Assembly (NCBI RefSeq): GCF_011386835.1
Contig: NC_088796.1
Span: 65,671,468-65,735,467 of the forward strand
Length of the DNA stretch: 64,000 nt
Direction: 5' to 3'
DNA from: Chrysemys picta bellii
Taxonomy: Eukaryota; Chordata; Testudines; Emydidae
Shown here: positions 30,150-42,699 of the stretch, in pieces
How positions within the stretch are numbered: the first letter of the stretch is position 1
Layout of the letters: each line of letters starts with the position of its first letter
The notes under the pieces: generated by a model
What the model saw: the letters and a program-made list of their open reading frames with translations, nothing else
What the model was told of the DNA's origin: nothing
Databases searched by the model: none
Position numbers and translations under genes: made by a program

Positions 30150-30329
30150 CTATCTCATAGAACTGGAAGGGACCCTGAAAGGTCATCAAGTCCAGCTCCC
30201 TGCCTTCACTAGCAGGACCAAGCACTGATTTTGCCCCAGATCCCTCCCTAAATGGCTCCCTCAAGGATTAAAGTCACAACCCTGGGTTTAGCAGGCCAAT
30301 GCTCAAACCACTGAGCTATCCCTCCCCCT
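30150..30329 (-). mobile_element. tRNA-derived SINE with CR1-like tail (turtle type)
   Basis: Reading the minus strand from about 30329: a tRNA-like head with an A box (tagctcagtgg, 30308-30318) and a B-box-like gggttgtgactttaatcc (30265-30282), as needed for internal Pol III transcription. A non-tRNA body follows. The tail has the CR1 signature ggacttgatgacctttcagg and cccttccagttctatgag. This is the architecture of the tortoise/turtle tRNA-Lys SINE, whose 3' end is shared with CR1 LINEs so that CR1 reverse transcriptase can mobilise it. The B box has lost the canonical GGTTCGA form. It is the strongest taxonomic marker in the window. Confidence 0.85.
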
Positions 30330-30349
30330 TTACCTGAGCAGTGGGAACA

Positions 30350-30845
30350 GAATTTTCTGTCCCCCGATCCCAATCCTGTCACTTCCCCATCCCAGGTCTG
30401 TTCTCTTTGCTTATGCAGTCCCAGTCTCCACTCTTCCCAGTCCTAGTCTCCTTGCCCAGCCAGTCCTCCTCTCCTCCTCCAGGCTCTCTGTCTGAGTCCC
30501 AGTCTCCCCCTGCCTCCCTGTCTCTCCCCGCATAGCCAGTGCAATTCCTTGCCCAGACAATCCCAATTCTGCTACTCCCACTCTAATTCCTTGTCTCCAG
30601 TCTCCTTACCCAGCTGGTCCCAGTTCCCCTGTCTTGGCAACTCTGATTTGTTTTTCACTTCCATCCTCTATTAAATCCCAGTACTATTCTCCCTCCCCAG
30701 GCTCCCCATCCAGTCTAAATATCCCTGATGCCCTCCTGGTTCCTACACCACTCTCCCCACCTCCCTGGTTCTTTAGTTCAGTATCTTTGCCCAACCAGTC
30801 CCAGTCATCCCCCAACCCAGCTCCTTGTCCAATCTATATACACAT
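30350..30845. repeat. Pyrimidine-rich degenerate minisatellite
   Basis: About 0.5 kb with imperfect repeats of units like cccagtctcc and ttgcccagccagtccc. The plus strand is dominated by C and T. The two plus-strand open frames here (30341-30535, 30634-30867) are Pro/Ser-rich artefacts of that composition. Confidence 0.65.
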
Positions 30846-31669
30846 ACACACATGCAACTTTTGCTAGATTAAATGGAGTTAGTTTGCCTAATTTTCTTAC
30901 ACACTAATTAATTCATCATCTATGTTTAGGCTAGTTATTAACAAAAACACCTGAAATGATAATTATATCAAATCATTTTTGCTTGGCAAAGAAGCAAATT
31001 CTTCTTCCCTCTATCTTTAAGTAACCTTTCCTATGTGTCACTCTCAGACAGTATATCAAGAAATTCAGCAATTAAATGAATTTAGTTGTCATTCTCTCTC
31101 TTTTAGACAATATATCACAGGTCAAACAATCACACTCTTTAAATACACTTCTGAGGATTTACCCAATAATCTTGAATAGTAAAAAATCCATCTTCCTCCC
31201 AATGTGGACACACAAAAATTAAGAAAATGAATGACCTAGATAAATATAATCATTATTTTCTCATTCCCAGAACTTCATAAACAATTACAATCTACTACAC
31301 AGGTAATTTTCAAAAGAAATGCAGTTTTGTATCTGCTTCAGTGAGCTAATTATTGATAGCATCATGTATGAGTAGGTGGATTAACCCTACACAGTACCTA
31401 GCAAGCAAAGGGTTATCTCTACCCTAAGCAGTTGCAGCTCTGCTGATGCTGTCAGCAATTCACTAATTAGGCTCAGTAAGGGAACAGAATTATTTGGGAG
31501 ATGTTAACAAACTTAATTGGCAGCAAACACCAGAAATTTCATTGGGAGAGATATAAACCAGCAGTAGGGAGTGAGCAAATCTGAGTAGCCTATGTGGGGA
31601 CATTATATTGGGCAGTTAAATGTATCAGCATATTTAAGTTTTGACATAAAGGAAGAACTATAATCATAG
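30846..31669. other. AT-rich stretch, nothing recognised
   Basis: No gene or named repeat. Confidence 0.4.
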
Positions 31670-32410
31670 ACCAATGTTGGGATCCACAAAAGAAATCCAG
31701 CTTTGCAATACTGATTATCATGGCGCCTAGCTTCTAAGCACCTAGAAAATGAAAGGAACAATACTGAGATTCCCAAAGACAAGTTAGGTGCCCAGGCTCC
31801 CTAAACAGTGAATGGAAGGAGAATGAATGGGGATGTGATCCACAAAAGGCAGCACGCTAAGGCATGGAGCCACCTGAGCTAGCCAATGGGAGATGCTGAC
31901 AACAAAATGTTTGCTCAGTCTTGCTTCTCTCTCAGAGACAGGTGACTAAAGTTCAGGCTGCAGGCACCTATCTCTGCTTGTGATCCACGAACGGGAACCT
32001 GCCACCTGAGTCAGGCAGTTTAGGTGCCTAAACTGCTTTTTCCTTGCTGAACACGAAATGGCTGCAGAAGGAGGTTCCCACCTTGTAATTTTTAGCCCAG
32101 TGATTAAAGCACTTTCCTGGGATGTGGGAGACACAACTTCAATTCTTCCCTTTCTGGATTTACAGGGATAAAGTATTTGAACAAGTGTGTCCCCACCTCT
32201 CAGGAGAAAGCTATAACCACTGAGCTATAATGTGGGGTCTCTGAATCTCCCTGTTGAAGCCATTCCACTGTGGATTAAATAATGAAAGAGCAATTTAGAT
32301 GGAAAGTTAGGCACCAACTGAGTTTTAGGTGCCTACAGGGTTAGGTGGATTATAGTGATGCCATGCACAAGGACATAGGTGCCTAACACTGGACCGTAGG
32401 TAGGTATTTT
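31670..32410. mobile_element. Interspersed repeat with internal tRNA-like module
   Basis: Repeated phrases around aggtgcctaaactgc and taggtgcctac occur in both orientations (gcgcctagcttctaagcacc near 31722; acataggtgcctaac near 32373), giving a foldback character. At about 32093-32155 there is tRNA-like text: tagcccagtgattaaagcac (A-box-like) and acttcaattcttccc (B-box-like). A reverse A-box-like ccactgagctata is near 32216-32229. The family is not identified. A non-autonomous element that captured a SINE head is one explanation. Confidence 0.45.
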
Positions 32411-32689
32411 CATTCATGGAATGCACCTCAAATTTTCAAAGAGGATTAAACAGTCTTTAGTATTGTACTTGCAGTTCATTGCAGAAGCAACCAAGTTGTG
32501 ATGCAAAAAACAGTATGTGGATGTGTAAATACCTGATCTGTGGACTCTGTCAGTTGTTAAATGTCCCTGCAGTCAATACAAGCATAAATTCAGAAGATGT
32601 TCATAATTTCTCCATATGTTTACAGCTTGAGCAGTTGAAAGTTATTTACCTTCCTGTACAGACATGATGAATGAATAAGAACTCCAGGT
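32411..32689. other. No recognisable gene
   Basis: Short AT-rich spacer between two repeat pieces. The plus frame 32479-32667 has no signature. Confidence 0.35.
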
Positions 32690-32781
32690 TGGTCTTCATC
32701 ACAATTAATCCACCCCATAGCCCAAGCCCCATGAACCCAAGGCATCTGTTGGTGTTTAATTGCAGTGTAGACATACCTTTA
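32690..32781. mobile_element. Fragment of a PIF-like MITE end
   Basis: Contains agcccaagccccatgaaccc and ends with ttaattgcagtgtagacata, the same terminal text (complement of tatgtctacactgcaat) as the MITE at 4495. The partner end is missing. Confidence 0.6.
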
Positions 32782-33414
32782 TAGCACAGCATATACAGTC
32801 TTCAGATTTGGCTTGATTTTCAAGTCTCATTGAAATGGTTGTTGACAAACCAAACCAAGTATGAAAAGACTGGTTTGATAGATATAATGTTACCATTATT
32901 GAGCTAATTTATTTTGCATAGAGACATCCCAGTAAATCAACCATCTTGATTTAAAGTTTGGTTCCATTCTGAAAAATTATTATGTAAAAGTAGCCTTTCT
33001 TACTCAACTGCATTGCTGCCAGAGTGCATTTAAGTTATATCTGCTTGTGCCAGTTACCTAAATACATTTGTATTGGGTTTTCTTTCAGTAAGCACTGTAT
33101 GGGCAATGATTCTAAAAGAAAGTGACCTGGATTCTGCTCTTTCTTTTGAATCATCAACAGGATTGTTTAATGATTGCTACTCAATCAAAAAAATCAATAA
33201 TGCCCGTGAGACTTCATTACTAGCCATAGTATTGCCAAGTGTCACTGAAGTCCAGTAGAGATTTTACTATTGATAATGTATGAGATGAAAGGACCCAGCA
33301 TGATTTTTCAGACCTCAGGCTAAGGATGTATGGATGTCAGTTAGAAAAGGATTTTTTTTTTACTTTTAAAACTGAGCACCTCTGAAAAGGAAATTAAGAC
33401 AATAACCATAGATT
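32782..33414. other. AT-rich spacer
   Basis: No gene. A T-run lies near 33352-33361. The open frame at 33073-33258 lacks any signature. Confidence 0.4.
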
Positions 33415-33534
33415 ACCATGACCAGGGTGACCAGATGTCCCAATTTTGGGGTCTTTTTCTTATATAGGCCCCTACTATCCCTGACCCCCTGTCCCGATTT
33501 TTCACATTTGCTGTCTGCTCACCCTAACCATGAC
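33415..33534 (+). mobile_element. hAT-size MITE with agggtgacca ends
   Basis: A body of about 104 bp runs from cagggtgaccagatgtccc to tgtctgctcaccctaa, with inverted ends agggtga and tcaccct. Direct repeats accatgac at 33415-33422 and 33527-33534 give an 8-bp target duplication, as for hAT. A second copy lies at 48727-48850. Confidence 0.75.
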
Positions 33535-34205
33535 AAAATTTTCACTTAGAAAAATGAAAATTTATATATCACTGAAGCATTTGAAAATTAAATTAATCAC
33601 ATCACAGACAGTGGCTTCTAGGGTGAATGGCAGAAGCCAACTAGTGAAAAGAACATTTCATACAGGAAAGGGAAATTATGTGTAATGACAACAGGGTTTC
33701 CCATAGTACTTTAACAAAATGCACCATGGTCTTCTTAATGTCCACACCCAGAGCAAGAAGAGATTCAGTGTTTAAACTCTTCTGTTAGAAATCCACACAC
33801 TAAACTGCATCAAGCTCAATTATCCATTTACTTTAAAGATGAAAGACTGACCTAAGCCTGGCTAGATTTGAAACTGTCTCTCCAAGTAGCTGAAATATTT
33901 CAAGTTTAAGATTAACACCACTATTTTTTCCTTCAATGCTGTTCCAAAGGAGCCATTGCCTGTTGTTGCTTTTTCTTTTGCTTCTCTATGAGTTTAAAGA
34001 AAAAAAGTATCTTCCACACACCTCCCACCTTCATTTCTCCTCAGTGTACATAACCTGAGGCTCGGTCCATACCCATCTCAGGCTCTATGGAAGGCAGTAA
34101 AGCTAGTTCACAAGATGAGAATTTTATGCTCCTCTGTGCAATGCCATTTTCTGTCTATCTGAACTGCAGGGTTTCACTAATCCCTGTACTAATCCCTGTA
34201 AGTAC
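33535..34205. other. No recognisable gene
   Basis: AT-rich, nothing supported. Confidence 0.4.
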
Positions 34206-35025
34206 TTATTAGAGCTGTTTGGGACCTTTTCATCAAAATGTTTTTTTTTGGGGGGGGGGGGGGGGGAAGGTTAGTATTAAATACAGTTTCTGAAAAATCA
34301 ATTTTTTTCATTGGAAAATTTCAATTTTGATTTTTTTTAAATTCTTGGGAAAATCAAAATGAAATATTTTATTTTAAGTTGAGAGAACCCAAACTGAAAC
34401 ATTTTGGTTTGGCAAAACAACTTGAAATATTTCTTTTAAGCCAGTTGTACTTTAATGTATGTCAGCCTGAATTGTCACAATGTCTCAGGGGAGTTTAGTT
34501 CAGGTTCCTCATGTCCTCATTCTCCTCTCTGGGCTGTGCTCCATGGCTGGACTACATATCCCATGATGCAGCATGTTCTCCCCTCTCATTGAACTGCTGA
34601 AGTGTATCATGGGAGGCTTATAATCATGGTACATCATGGGAGGCATAATGTGGTTGGGCACATGGCTCATAGAAAGGATTGGGGCAATGAGGCATCTTTA
34701 CCAGAACTCTGATGAGATGTTGCACAACAGCTCAGCTGGACATGGATTAAAGTTGAATCAAGCTAAAAATGAAAAATGTCTGTACCATTCAACAAACTGA
34801 AACAAAATGTTCTGATTTTGAGAATGTTAGAATGTTTTGTTTCTATCAAAAATGTCAAAATGAAAAGTTTCAACAGGTTACAATTTTCAAAAGCAATTTT
34901 TTTTTTTTACTTTCATGCAAAATTTCAATATTTTGACTTTACATCCTGATTTGGGAAGAAAGCAAATTTCTAAATATTGGAAGTTCCCTTGGAATGTATT
35001 TTTTTTCCAACCAGTTCTAATACTT
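34206..35025. mobile_element. Element with inverted ends 'tagagctgtttggga'
   Basis: The left end, attagagctgtttgggacc, is complemented at the right by ttccaaccagttctaat. The subterminal zones are T-rich on the left and A/T mixed on the right, with caaaatgaaat-like text in both orientations. A G-run after a T-run (34242-34266) is a polymerase-slippage tract. The middle carries actacatatcccatgatgca and inverted catgggag motifs. No open frame. The 8-bp flanks do not match clearly. A related left end is at 44252. Confidence 0.6.
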
Positions 35026-38000
35026 CTGTTTTTGAAAATTATGAATGTGTAAAAATAGAGGGCTACAATGGAAATTGATTTGCACCCTTAATAATAACGG
35101 GTGTTACTAGCGCTAAGTTAAATTACATCTAGTTAAATTAAAAGACATTGAATATGATGGTCTTTCAAGTACAGTGTGTGCATGGGGAGGGGAGAGAAAA
35201 ACAAGCAGATAATGCAACTTTTATATGACTATATCCCCGTGTAGGATTATTTCATCTTCAATATTAGACATCATGGAAAAAATAATACAGTTGTAGAGCT
35301 AATCAGAGAGTGATTAAGAATTGTAGGCAAGAAAAAAAATATTTTAACATGGTATTTGTAAAGCAACAGAGTGAGATTGAGGCAAAGATGCAGAGGAATA
35401 TTTTTCCAGATGGCAGCAACAGCAGTGATGGCCCTTGCACCAAAAAGATTTTGTGGATAGATACAGAGGACTGCAGGCCAGAAAGAGGTAAGAGGAAGGA
35501 ATGGTTGAGTTCTGAGGGACAAAGGGGCAGATTTTCATCTCTAAAGTCCCCTTTGCACTGTTTTAATAGGCTTAAACATGCCCTGGGCTTGGGGTTTAAT
35601 TCTAGATGGGAAACTCATCTTCCCACTTCCTCTGGTATAAATTGGCATACTGAACTCTATGCCAACTGCACCTTGCAACCCACATAAGAGGTGTTTCTTG
35701 GTGGTCCAGAAGTGTGACCAAAGTGTGTCATGCTCCAGCTGTCCCTGGCCAGTGGAATAGTCCCTAGGCATCTGTTCTAGATTGTGTAAATTGATCATCT
35801 CAGTGGCTTCTCCAGTTTGGACACTGGTCAGGCCCAGGGTTGGGGGAAGCTGAAAGACAGGTTAGGGCCAAAGTTGCACTGAACATCAGCTGTGATTGAG
35901 CATGTAGTTCATGAGACAGACTGCTGGATCAAGTCCAAGGAGAGGTTTTAACAAGTAGAGGGATTCAGAAATAGGATTAAAATTAATAAGGAGCCAGAGG
36001 AGCTGTTTGGGGATGAAGATGATGTGGTTGCACTTCTTTATATGTATGACTAGCTAGGCAGCAGAATTCTACCTTGCTGGAGTCTGGAGAACTGGGATTT
36101 AAGGGGGCAAAAGCGAAAATAACTTATGACTTTGGAAGAAATTCTGCTTGCCTTACTCATGTTAGTAGTCCTACTGAAGACAATGGGATTTACGCCTGTG
36201 AGTAAATTGAGTAGGATTTGCTTTATACCTAAAATTAGAAAACATATATCAATATGATGTGACCACATGTTAAAATTCATAAATCAGTTCTCATCTAAAG
36301 TTTTTTTTACATACTTAACAACAAACTCCATCTTATTTATCATAAATATTTTCTGAAACTCATTTGAAATTCATCTCAACATATACAGTTTTCACTTTTC
36401 TGCACATCATCCTTATAAAAAGCAATTCCTCAGTAAAATCTAGGAACAAAAAATAAACACTTTTTATCAGCTTTCTAGTGTAAAGTAATATGCTTTTGGG
36501 ATGACACATCAAGATTAATATATATTTCTAAAGATGGAAATTACTTATGCCAGCATGTTTCACTCTAAAAGACAGTTCTTTAGGTTTTTAAAATAACCTC
36601 TTTCCCTGCTGTTGGGCTGTATATTGCATAAATGTTCAGTTCCCACATATTTCTATACTAATGTGTCAATGTGATTTTTATACTAATTGATAACCACTAC
36701 AGACCCCATGTATCTCCTTTGTGTGGTAACCAGAAAGTGAACTAAAGTGTGGACCATCTGGATTAAGAGACACATAACCTGCCAGAATAAATCAGACAAA
36801 GATTAACTGCAAAATCCTGAAACAATCAGGCTCTCGGGTCTGATTTGCTAAAATGTTCTATACTCTTTATACCTATAAAACAGAGAAACTGCATGCACAG
36901 TGAACACCAAAATGGCTCTGCATTATAATAACTTTGTTTAATTGCCACTAAACCTTGCTACATTTGTTAGCCCTCAAGTATAACATGAAAGGCTTTCAAT
37001 TTGTAAGACTTTCTACTATTTTTCTTTTATTTTGTTATATTTGGACTATTTTCCATCTTGTGGTATTTGGAGCTTCGGGTGTTTTCCCCTCAATAGTAAT
37101 GCTATACATTTTTGAAGATCACTTGTGGAGATCACTGATAGACTTTGAAAAAAATCCTTTAGTTGCTAGGTCATTTAGCACCTATGGAAAGACTTGCATT
37201 GACTTGAAAGAGTTTTGAATCAGGCCCTAGGAAACCACCCTACTAAAGTAGGATAGTAGCCAACATTATATTTTCCCATGCTTTCTCCAGTATAGTTTTA
37301 GGAGCTTCCACCACTTTGTTGAAATACTCTGCCATAGCCTAATATATCTGACTGTCAAAAAGGTTTTTCCCCACTATCCATCTGAATATCTTCTTTTCAC
37401 AATAATCTCCCTCTTGTGTTTACAATACCAATAATCCTCTGAATATTTGTAACTATTATTATGATTTGGAACTCTTTTCCCTTTATTCTCTAGACAATTT
37501 ATACATATTTATGCTTCTTAATGTTTCTCATAGGTCAGTTTCTCCATGCCCATAATAATTGTTATGCTTTTTGCTGAAATGTTTAAAAGGTATTGATATC
37601 TTTTTGGTAATGAGGAACCTAGGGTTGAATGCAACCAGAGTTATGTGAAAAGTGACTGGTATTGTATTTCTCTGGCTTGTGATTTGCGGCTCATGAATAC
37701 TGTAAGTATGCCAAAGTTGTATCCAACATTTGTATTCAAGATTATCCAAACACTGATTGTTCATAACTCAGATTATCCAAATTTTGGAAATGTCTACCAC
37801 AACTGAAATTGAACTTAATCAGAGTTTTACCTGTATTGACCATTTTCATTTCTATTTTGCAGTGCAAAGTTTTGTGTTTAATTTGTTATCTCATCTATCC
37901 ATGTTTTGAATTTCTATAGATTCAATATGTGTTCTTTCTCTGTCCTTTCTAGTATTTGCAGTGCTTCCCAATTTAATATCATTTGTGAGTTTCAGTGATT

Positions 38001-41000
38001 TACATGCTGTTTATTTCCTTTTATCGAGTAAGTTCTTAAACTTTTATCGAGTAAGGCTCAAAACCTGTCTCAGCTACCCCACTAGACACCTACTCCCAAC
38101 TTGATTAGTGTTGCTACACTAGAAGCCATACTTTCATCACCTCAAACCAGAAGACCAAAAAATATTAAATGTAGGCCCAGCCATACATATTTTTAGAAGA
38201 TTGACCATCCATTTTAACTATGGATGGTTTTATTCACTGCTTTTACTTCTAAACAAATTATAACTATTCATGGGTGACAGTCTAAAATATATTGAGATAT
38301 TATTTTTGGATCTAATTAATACATTTTATTCCCAGTCAACATTTTCTACAGGAAAACAGATGCAGAAAAATATACTCAAGTGCTGTTAGTATCTTGGCAT
38401 AGGGAATTCATCATATCATCTTATCATTAACATATGTATGGTGGCAAAGTGGAAACTGAAGAGGACAGAATTGGGACAATTGGCCAATGCAAGCTGCTAC
38501 TCTGGGGATCCCTTAATGAACCTGTGGAATACTTCCCTGACCAGCTTGGCACTGTACTTAACTGTCACTGGCTTCCCAGCTGTGATTGTGCATTACAGCT
38601 CCCTTCATGGGGACGTAATGTCACAGCAGGGGACTTAATACTGGTCCAACCAGCATAAGCTACAGAAAGGATCTGTGCCTTGGAAAATCTCTAATAGTTG
38701 AAGGCAGCCCCTGTTTACCTATATTGTTCTCATTTACCTCCAAACCCTCAAGAGTGCTAACCACACAGAGGGAACTCTGTAGATTGTGGCGAAGTGACAG
38801 CTTCTGTCATTCCATTCTCCCAGCCTCATTTCTGGAGGGTTTTCTCCTACCAGTCCGCATTAGGAGAAAAGCATCTGGCTCTAGAAAATTTCCAAGGAAC
38901 GTTTACAGAATTCCAAGCACAGACTTTCTCACTAGGGCCAGAAATGATGTTTTCATGATATAATTTAACCTCAGTTTCACTCACACTTTTTTCAGCATAT
39001 AAATCTTTAGATGAGAACCAAACATTGATCGATAGGAATGTGACTATTACTATTACAAGTGAATAGTAAAATCACATGGTATCATGCTAGCCAGATCCAA
39101 CAAAATCAACTTTTGAACTGTAAGTGTAACTCAAAATCTGTATTTCCAGTGATAAAATCAGCATGTACCCCTTTTCTGCTTTTAAGGATGTTGAAAATTA
39201 CTCATACATCATTATAGGGATTACTCCTCTAGATCCATACATGGAGAAGACCTTCCATTCATGGACCTTCCTGCCACACAAAAGAAGGACTTGGTCATCA
39301 TACATTGTATTTGTGGTGTCATTCCCCCACTGGATCCCACAGAGCATTCTCCATAGATCCATGGCTCTGTGGAAAGGAAAGAGAAAGAAGAAAAACGGTT
39401 GGGCTTGCTCAGGTGGGATGTGCATCGTCTTTCTACTAGGCCTCCTCTGAGCAATGGAAGCCTCCTAGCTTAGAGTGGATGGGAGGGGCAGTGAAAGAAG
39501 CCATGGCAGATGAGCTACAGTGAATCTGGAAAATATTATTATTATTAATACTATTATTAATAATAATAATAACAACTTATTTCTGAGGGATGATTTGTGT
39601 TGTTTTGATTCATGGGTAAAGCTTTTCTGGCTGGGTCCACCATGTAGGCAAGTCAAAATGTATTTACAGTACATATTGTCAAATTCATCCACAGCCTAAT
39701 ACAATGGGACTGTGCCTGTTCATACCAGAGATGAGTTTGGCCCACAGTCTGGGCAGGTGTTCTTACTAGTCACTTCACTAATCATAAACAAGATACAGTG
39801 AAATTCATATGCTACAACTTTACCCTGTAATCAAATTACATATATATATATTTCTGAAAAGAAAAATATGGTAAAATGAACAGTTCCTGGTATTTACATA
39901 GTGCCTTTCATCTGAGAATCTCAAAGTGTTCATAGGCACTGTTCTCTCTTTGTCTCTATCTCATTTCACTTTTTGTGCTTCAATGTCCCTCTCTATATAT
40001 ATTTTCAGATTTCTCTCTTCCAAACTGTTTCAAGAATCTTCTCTGCCACAAAAATGCTGTTTTTCTTATGGAGATGCCTTTATTTTTTCCTCTATAGTGT
40101 CCTACATTCTTTCTTTCACCCCAAACCATTCTTTTCCCCTCCTTTTGATCCCCAGGTTTCTATCCCTTCTCTTTGCGCTCTCTCTCTCTTGTCTCCCCCA
40201 ATCTTATTTCTGCACCCAGATCCTCCCCAATAGACTGCACATTCGGAATGTGTGGATTTTCTTTGCAACTTCATGACAAAAGTATCCATTCATGCTGACA
40301 CCATTGTCCCCCTTACCCCAGTTTGGGTATAATAATATGTTGAGTTTTGGTGGAATTTAGCTTAGTGACTCAACTAATCAAATGAATAAATTAACAAGTA
40401 CCCTCGGTAACAACTGGAGCAGAAAAATCAAGGTTTGAATGGTTACTGAGATGAAGTTATTCTCTCACTTCTAGTAGTTGGGCCTCCAGAATAAGGTTGA
40501 CTTATATGGAGAAGTTGGTGTAAGGAAGGTTTTCTCGAATGTTGTTCATGAGGTATCTGTTTTGTGGATAAACAAAGGACTTTGTTTTATAGTGCCATCA
40601 ATTTGGCACCTTTAATAATCAGTAATAAACTTTAACACATAACTTTTGAAAAGGCTTAGTTCAACGCACATTTTGAACTGATGAAAGCTGGATTTTAAGC
40701 CAACCTGCATCCTCACATCCGTAATTTTAATTTTTTTCCCTTTATTAATGCTTTGCAGAAATTTAGTGCTTGTGAAAATGAGAGACTAATATCACTTGTT
40801 AGAGAGGCATAGCACAAGCTTCCCCATCTCACTGCCCATTTTGACACATACCATCCTTGCTTCTCTAGTCCAAGGTTTCTCTTGTGTATGTAACATCAGC
40901 CATGAAGTGTTTTTGCGATGTGGTGAAGTATCTACAAGGAATCACAGTCAGACCACAAAATCTCTACTTGCGAATGAAGCCAGCATTTGAACTCAGATCT

Positions 41001-41633
41001 CCAGAGGTGAAAGATTAATTAACGTACTGTCAAGATAATGCAGACAACAAACATAAAACCAGCAGCACATTTCCATTGAATCTGTATTGCTCAAATCTGA
41101 AACTCATTTTTTCAGACAAGAATGATGACAAAAGAACTTCTGCTTTGACAGTACTTTGGGCCGATGGAAGAGAAATCTTTTTTTAGAAAAATTAAAATGT
41201 AGTTTCCAATTATAATTTCTAAGGTTAAATATTGTTTCATGTTACAATGTATGTAGAAGTCTTTTTTTACACATTTAATCTGGCTGAAGCCTACTATTCC
41301 ATCAGATCATTACCAGTTAAATAAAGGATGTGAATGTTAAGACATGATTACTTAATTAGCACTGTCTACTGTATGATGAGATGCAAACATACCAACAGCA
41401 AATGACATGTAAAGATAATATTCAGATAAAAGAACTGGGTTGTCTTACAAAACTCTGATTAATAGGTTCTAAGGATCTCAAAATGCCCAGATGAAATATA
41501 GAGCTTGCACAATTCAGATTTAGATGTTTTCTAGCTGTTAGAGATGCTTTATCACTGGAGTCTTCTACAGTGGAGTTTTATAGCGTGATTAATATATAGT
41601 AAAGTATTAGAGAAAATGCCAAGAGCAATCAGG
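35026..41633. other. Long stretch with no supported gene
   Basis: AT-rich. Minor items: a possible copy of a dispersed repeat at 36145-36220; a small local duplication of cttttatcgagtaag at about 38020-38055; an ATT/TAA trinucleotide tract near 39535-39572; an AT tract near 39838-39852; pyrimidine-rich text at 39930-40230. The 116-codon plus frame there is a composition artefact. No splice-bounded conserved exon was recognised. Confidence 0.45.
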
Positions 41634-41690
41634 GAACTGAACTAGATGACCTCTTGAGATCCCTTCCAGTCCTACGATTCTGTGAATTAG
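41634..41690 (+). mobile_element. CR1 LINE 3' end fragment
   Basis: The phrase ctgaactagatgacctcttg followed by atcccttccagtcctacgat and tctgtga is the conserved 3' untranslated end of CR1 elements, including the start of its short terminal repeat. Only the last 57 bases or so are clear; upstream text is not recognisable. Confidence 0.7.
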
Positions 41691-42699
41691 TTGCATTCTG
41701 TGATATTTGTGTTATTGCAAACAGAATATGTACATAATCTGCAGTTTACAGAAATTTAAGAGTTTCAAGTTAAAATTTTCAAAACTCAGTGACTTAGAAA
41801 AATGTACAGTCATTTAGTAACATAGCCATTTGTCTAGCAACTAACCCTAAGCCCATATCCCAATGTACTAGAATTTGATTTTTGTGGGTATTTACAACAC
41901 TGATCCACTTCTGCATCCAAATCCTACAGCACAAGCCTATCTCTATATAGAACCCATAGTCCTTAAGAGTTGAGTCATTTGAGATATTATAAAATATTCC
42001 TTTCCCCCTCCCGCCAGGAAATAAGAACAAGGGAGTATAAAAGCACCCACGTACTCCTCTGTGGTGGCTACCCATATCGTAGGTAGCCACATGGAGGGGA
42101 GAGCAGCATCCTCAGGTGTCTGTGTCACTCTCCTCCATTCATTACAGCAAGAGGTGGCAGGAAATCATCAGGGTCAAGGCTCTACTCTACAGTATACCAA
42201 AGAATGTGTGCTGCATCTGGTATAGGGCTCATGAAGCATATGTTCCCCCACTGGAGCATAAGGAAACTGGAGTTAGAGTCTCTGAATCAGAATCCATTTC
42301 CCAATCTGTACTTGTGATAGTGCACCAATGCATTGCCTTGTTCATAAGGCTTGTGACTCAGCCACAATTGACCCCATAATTTTATCTTGTATCAGGAAAA
42401 ATTCCTTTGCAGCAGGATTATACGTGATAATGCACTCATAAAAGTTTATTTCACATCTGTGAGCTGAAAAAACTCAACACTCTAGTAAGTTTGTTCTAAA
42501 CAAGTAATTCTAAATCCCTGGAATCAAATTTAGTGCCCATGTGAGGCTGATAGGGAGTTGGTCTTCTTTCTAAACAATGAAATATTTGTTAAGGACCATT
42601 TATGTTTACTTAGGAGGAAATAGTAAAACAGTTAAGTATGTATAGCTTGGTTACATGATGTGAAGAATCAGAATGTACTGTGCATTAACAACTAGCAGG
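41691..42699. other. No recognisable gene
   Basis: Nothing supported; overlapping frames at 41794-42128 carry no motif. Confidence 0.4.

Noticed and set aside
30265..30318. tRNA gene by A and B boxes
   Set aside because: It is the head of a SINE: no complete cloverleaf, degenerate B box and a CR1 tail attached.
37200..37500. Possible LINE remnant (text near ctgactgtcaaaaaggtttttc)
   Set aside because: A faint resemblance to the 3' part of CR1/L3-type elements only; no ordered motifs could be read.
39926..40276. 116-codon plus frame rich in Ser, Phe and Leu
   Set aside because: Pyrimidine-rich text gives such a translation by chance; no motif and no clean start.
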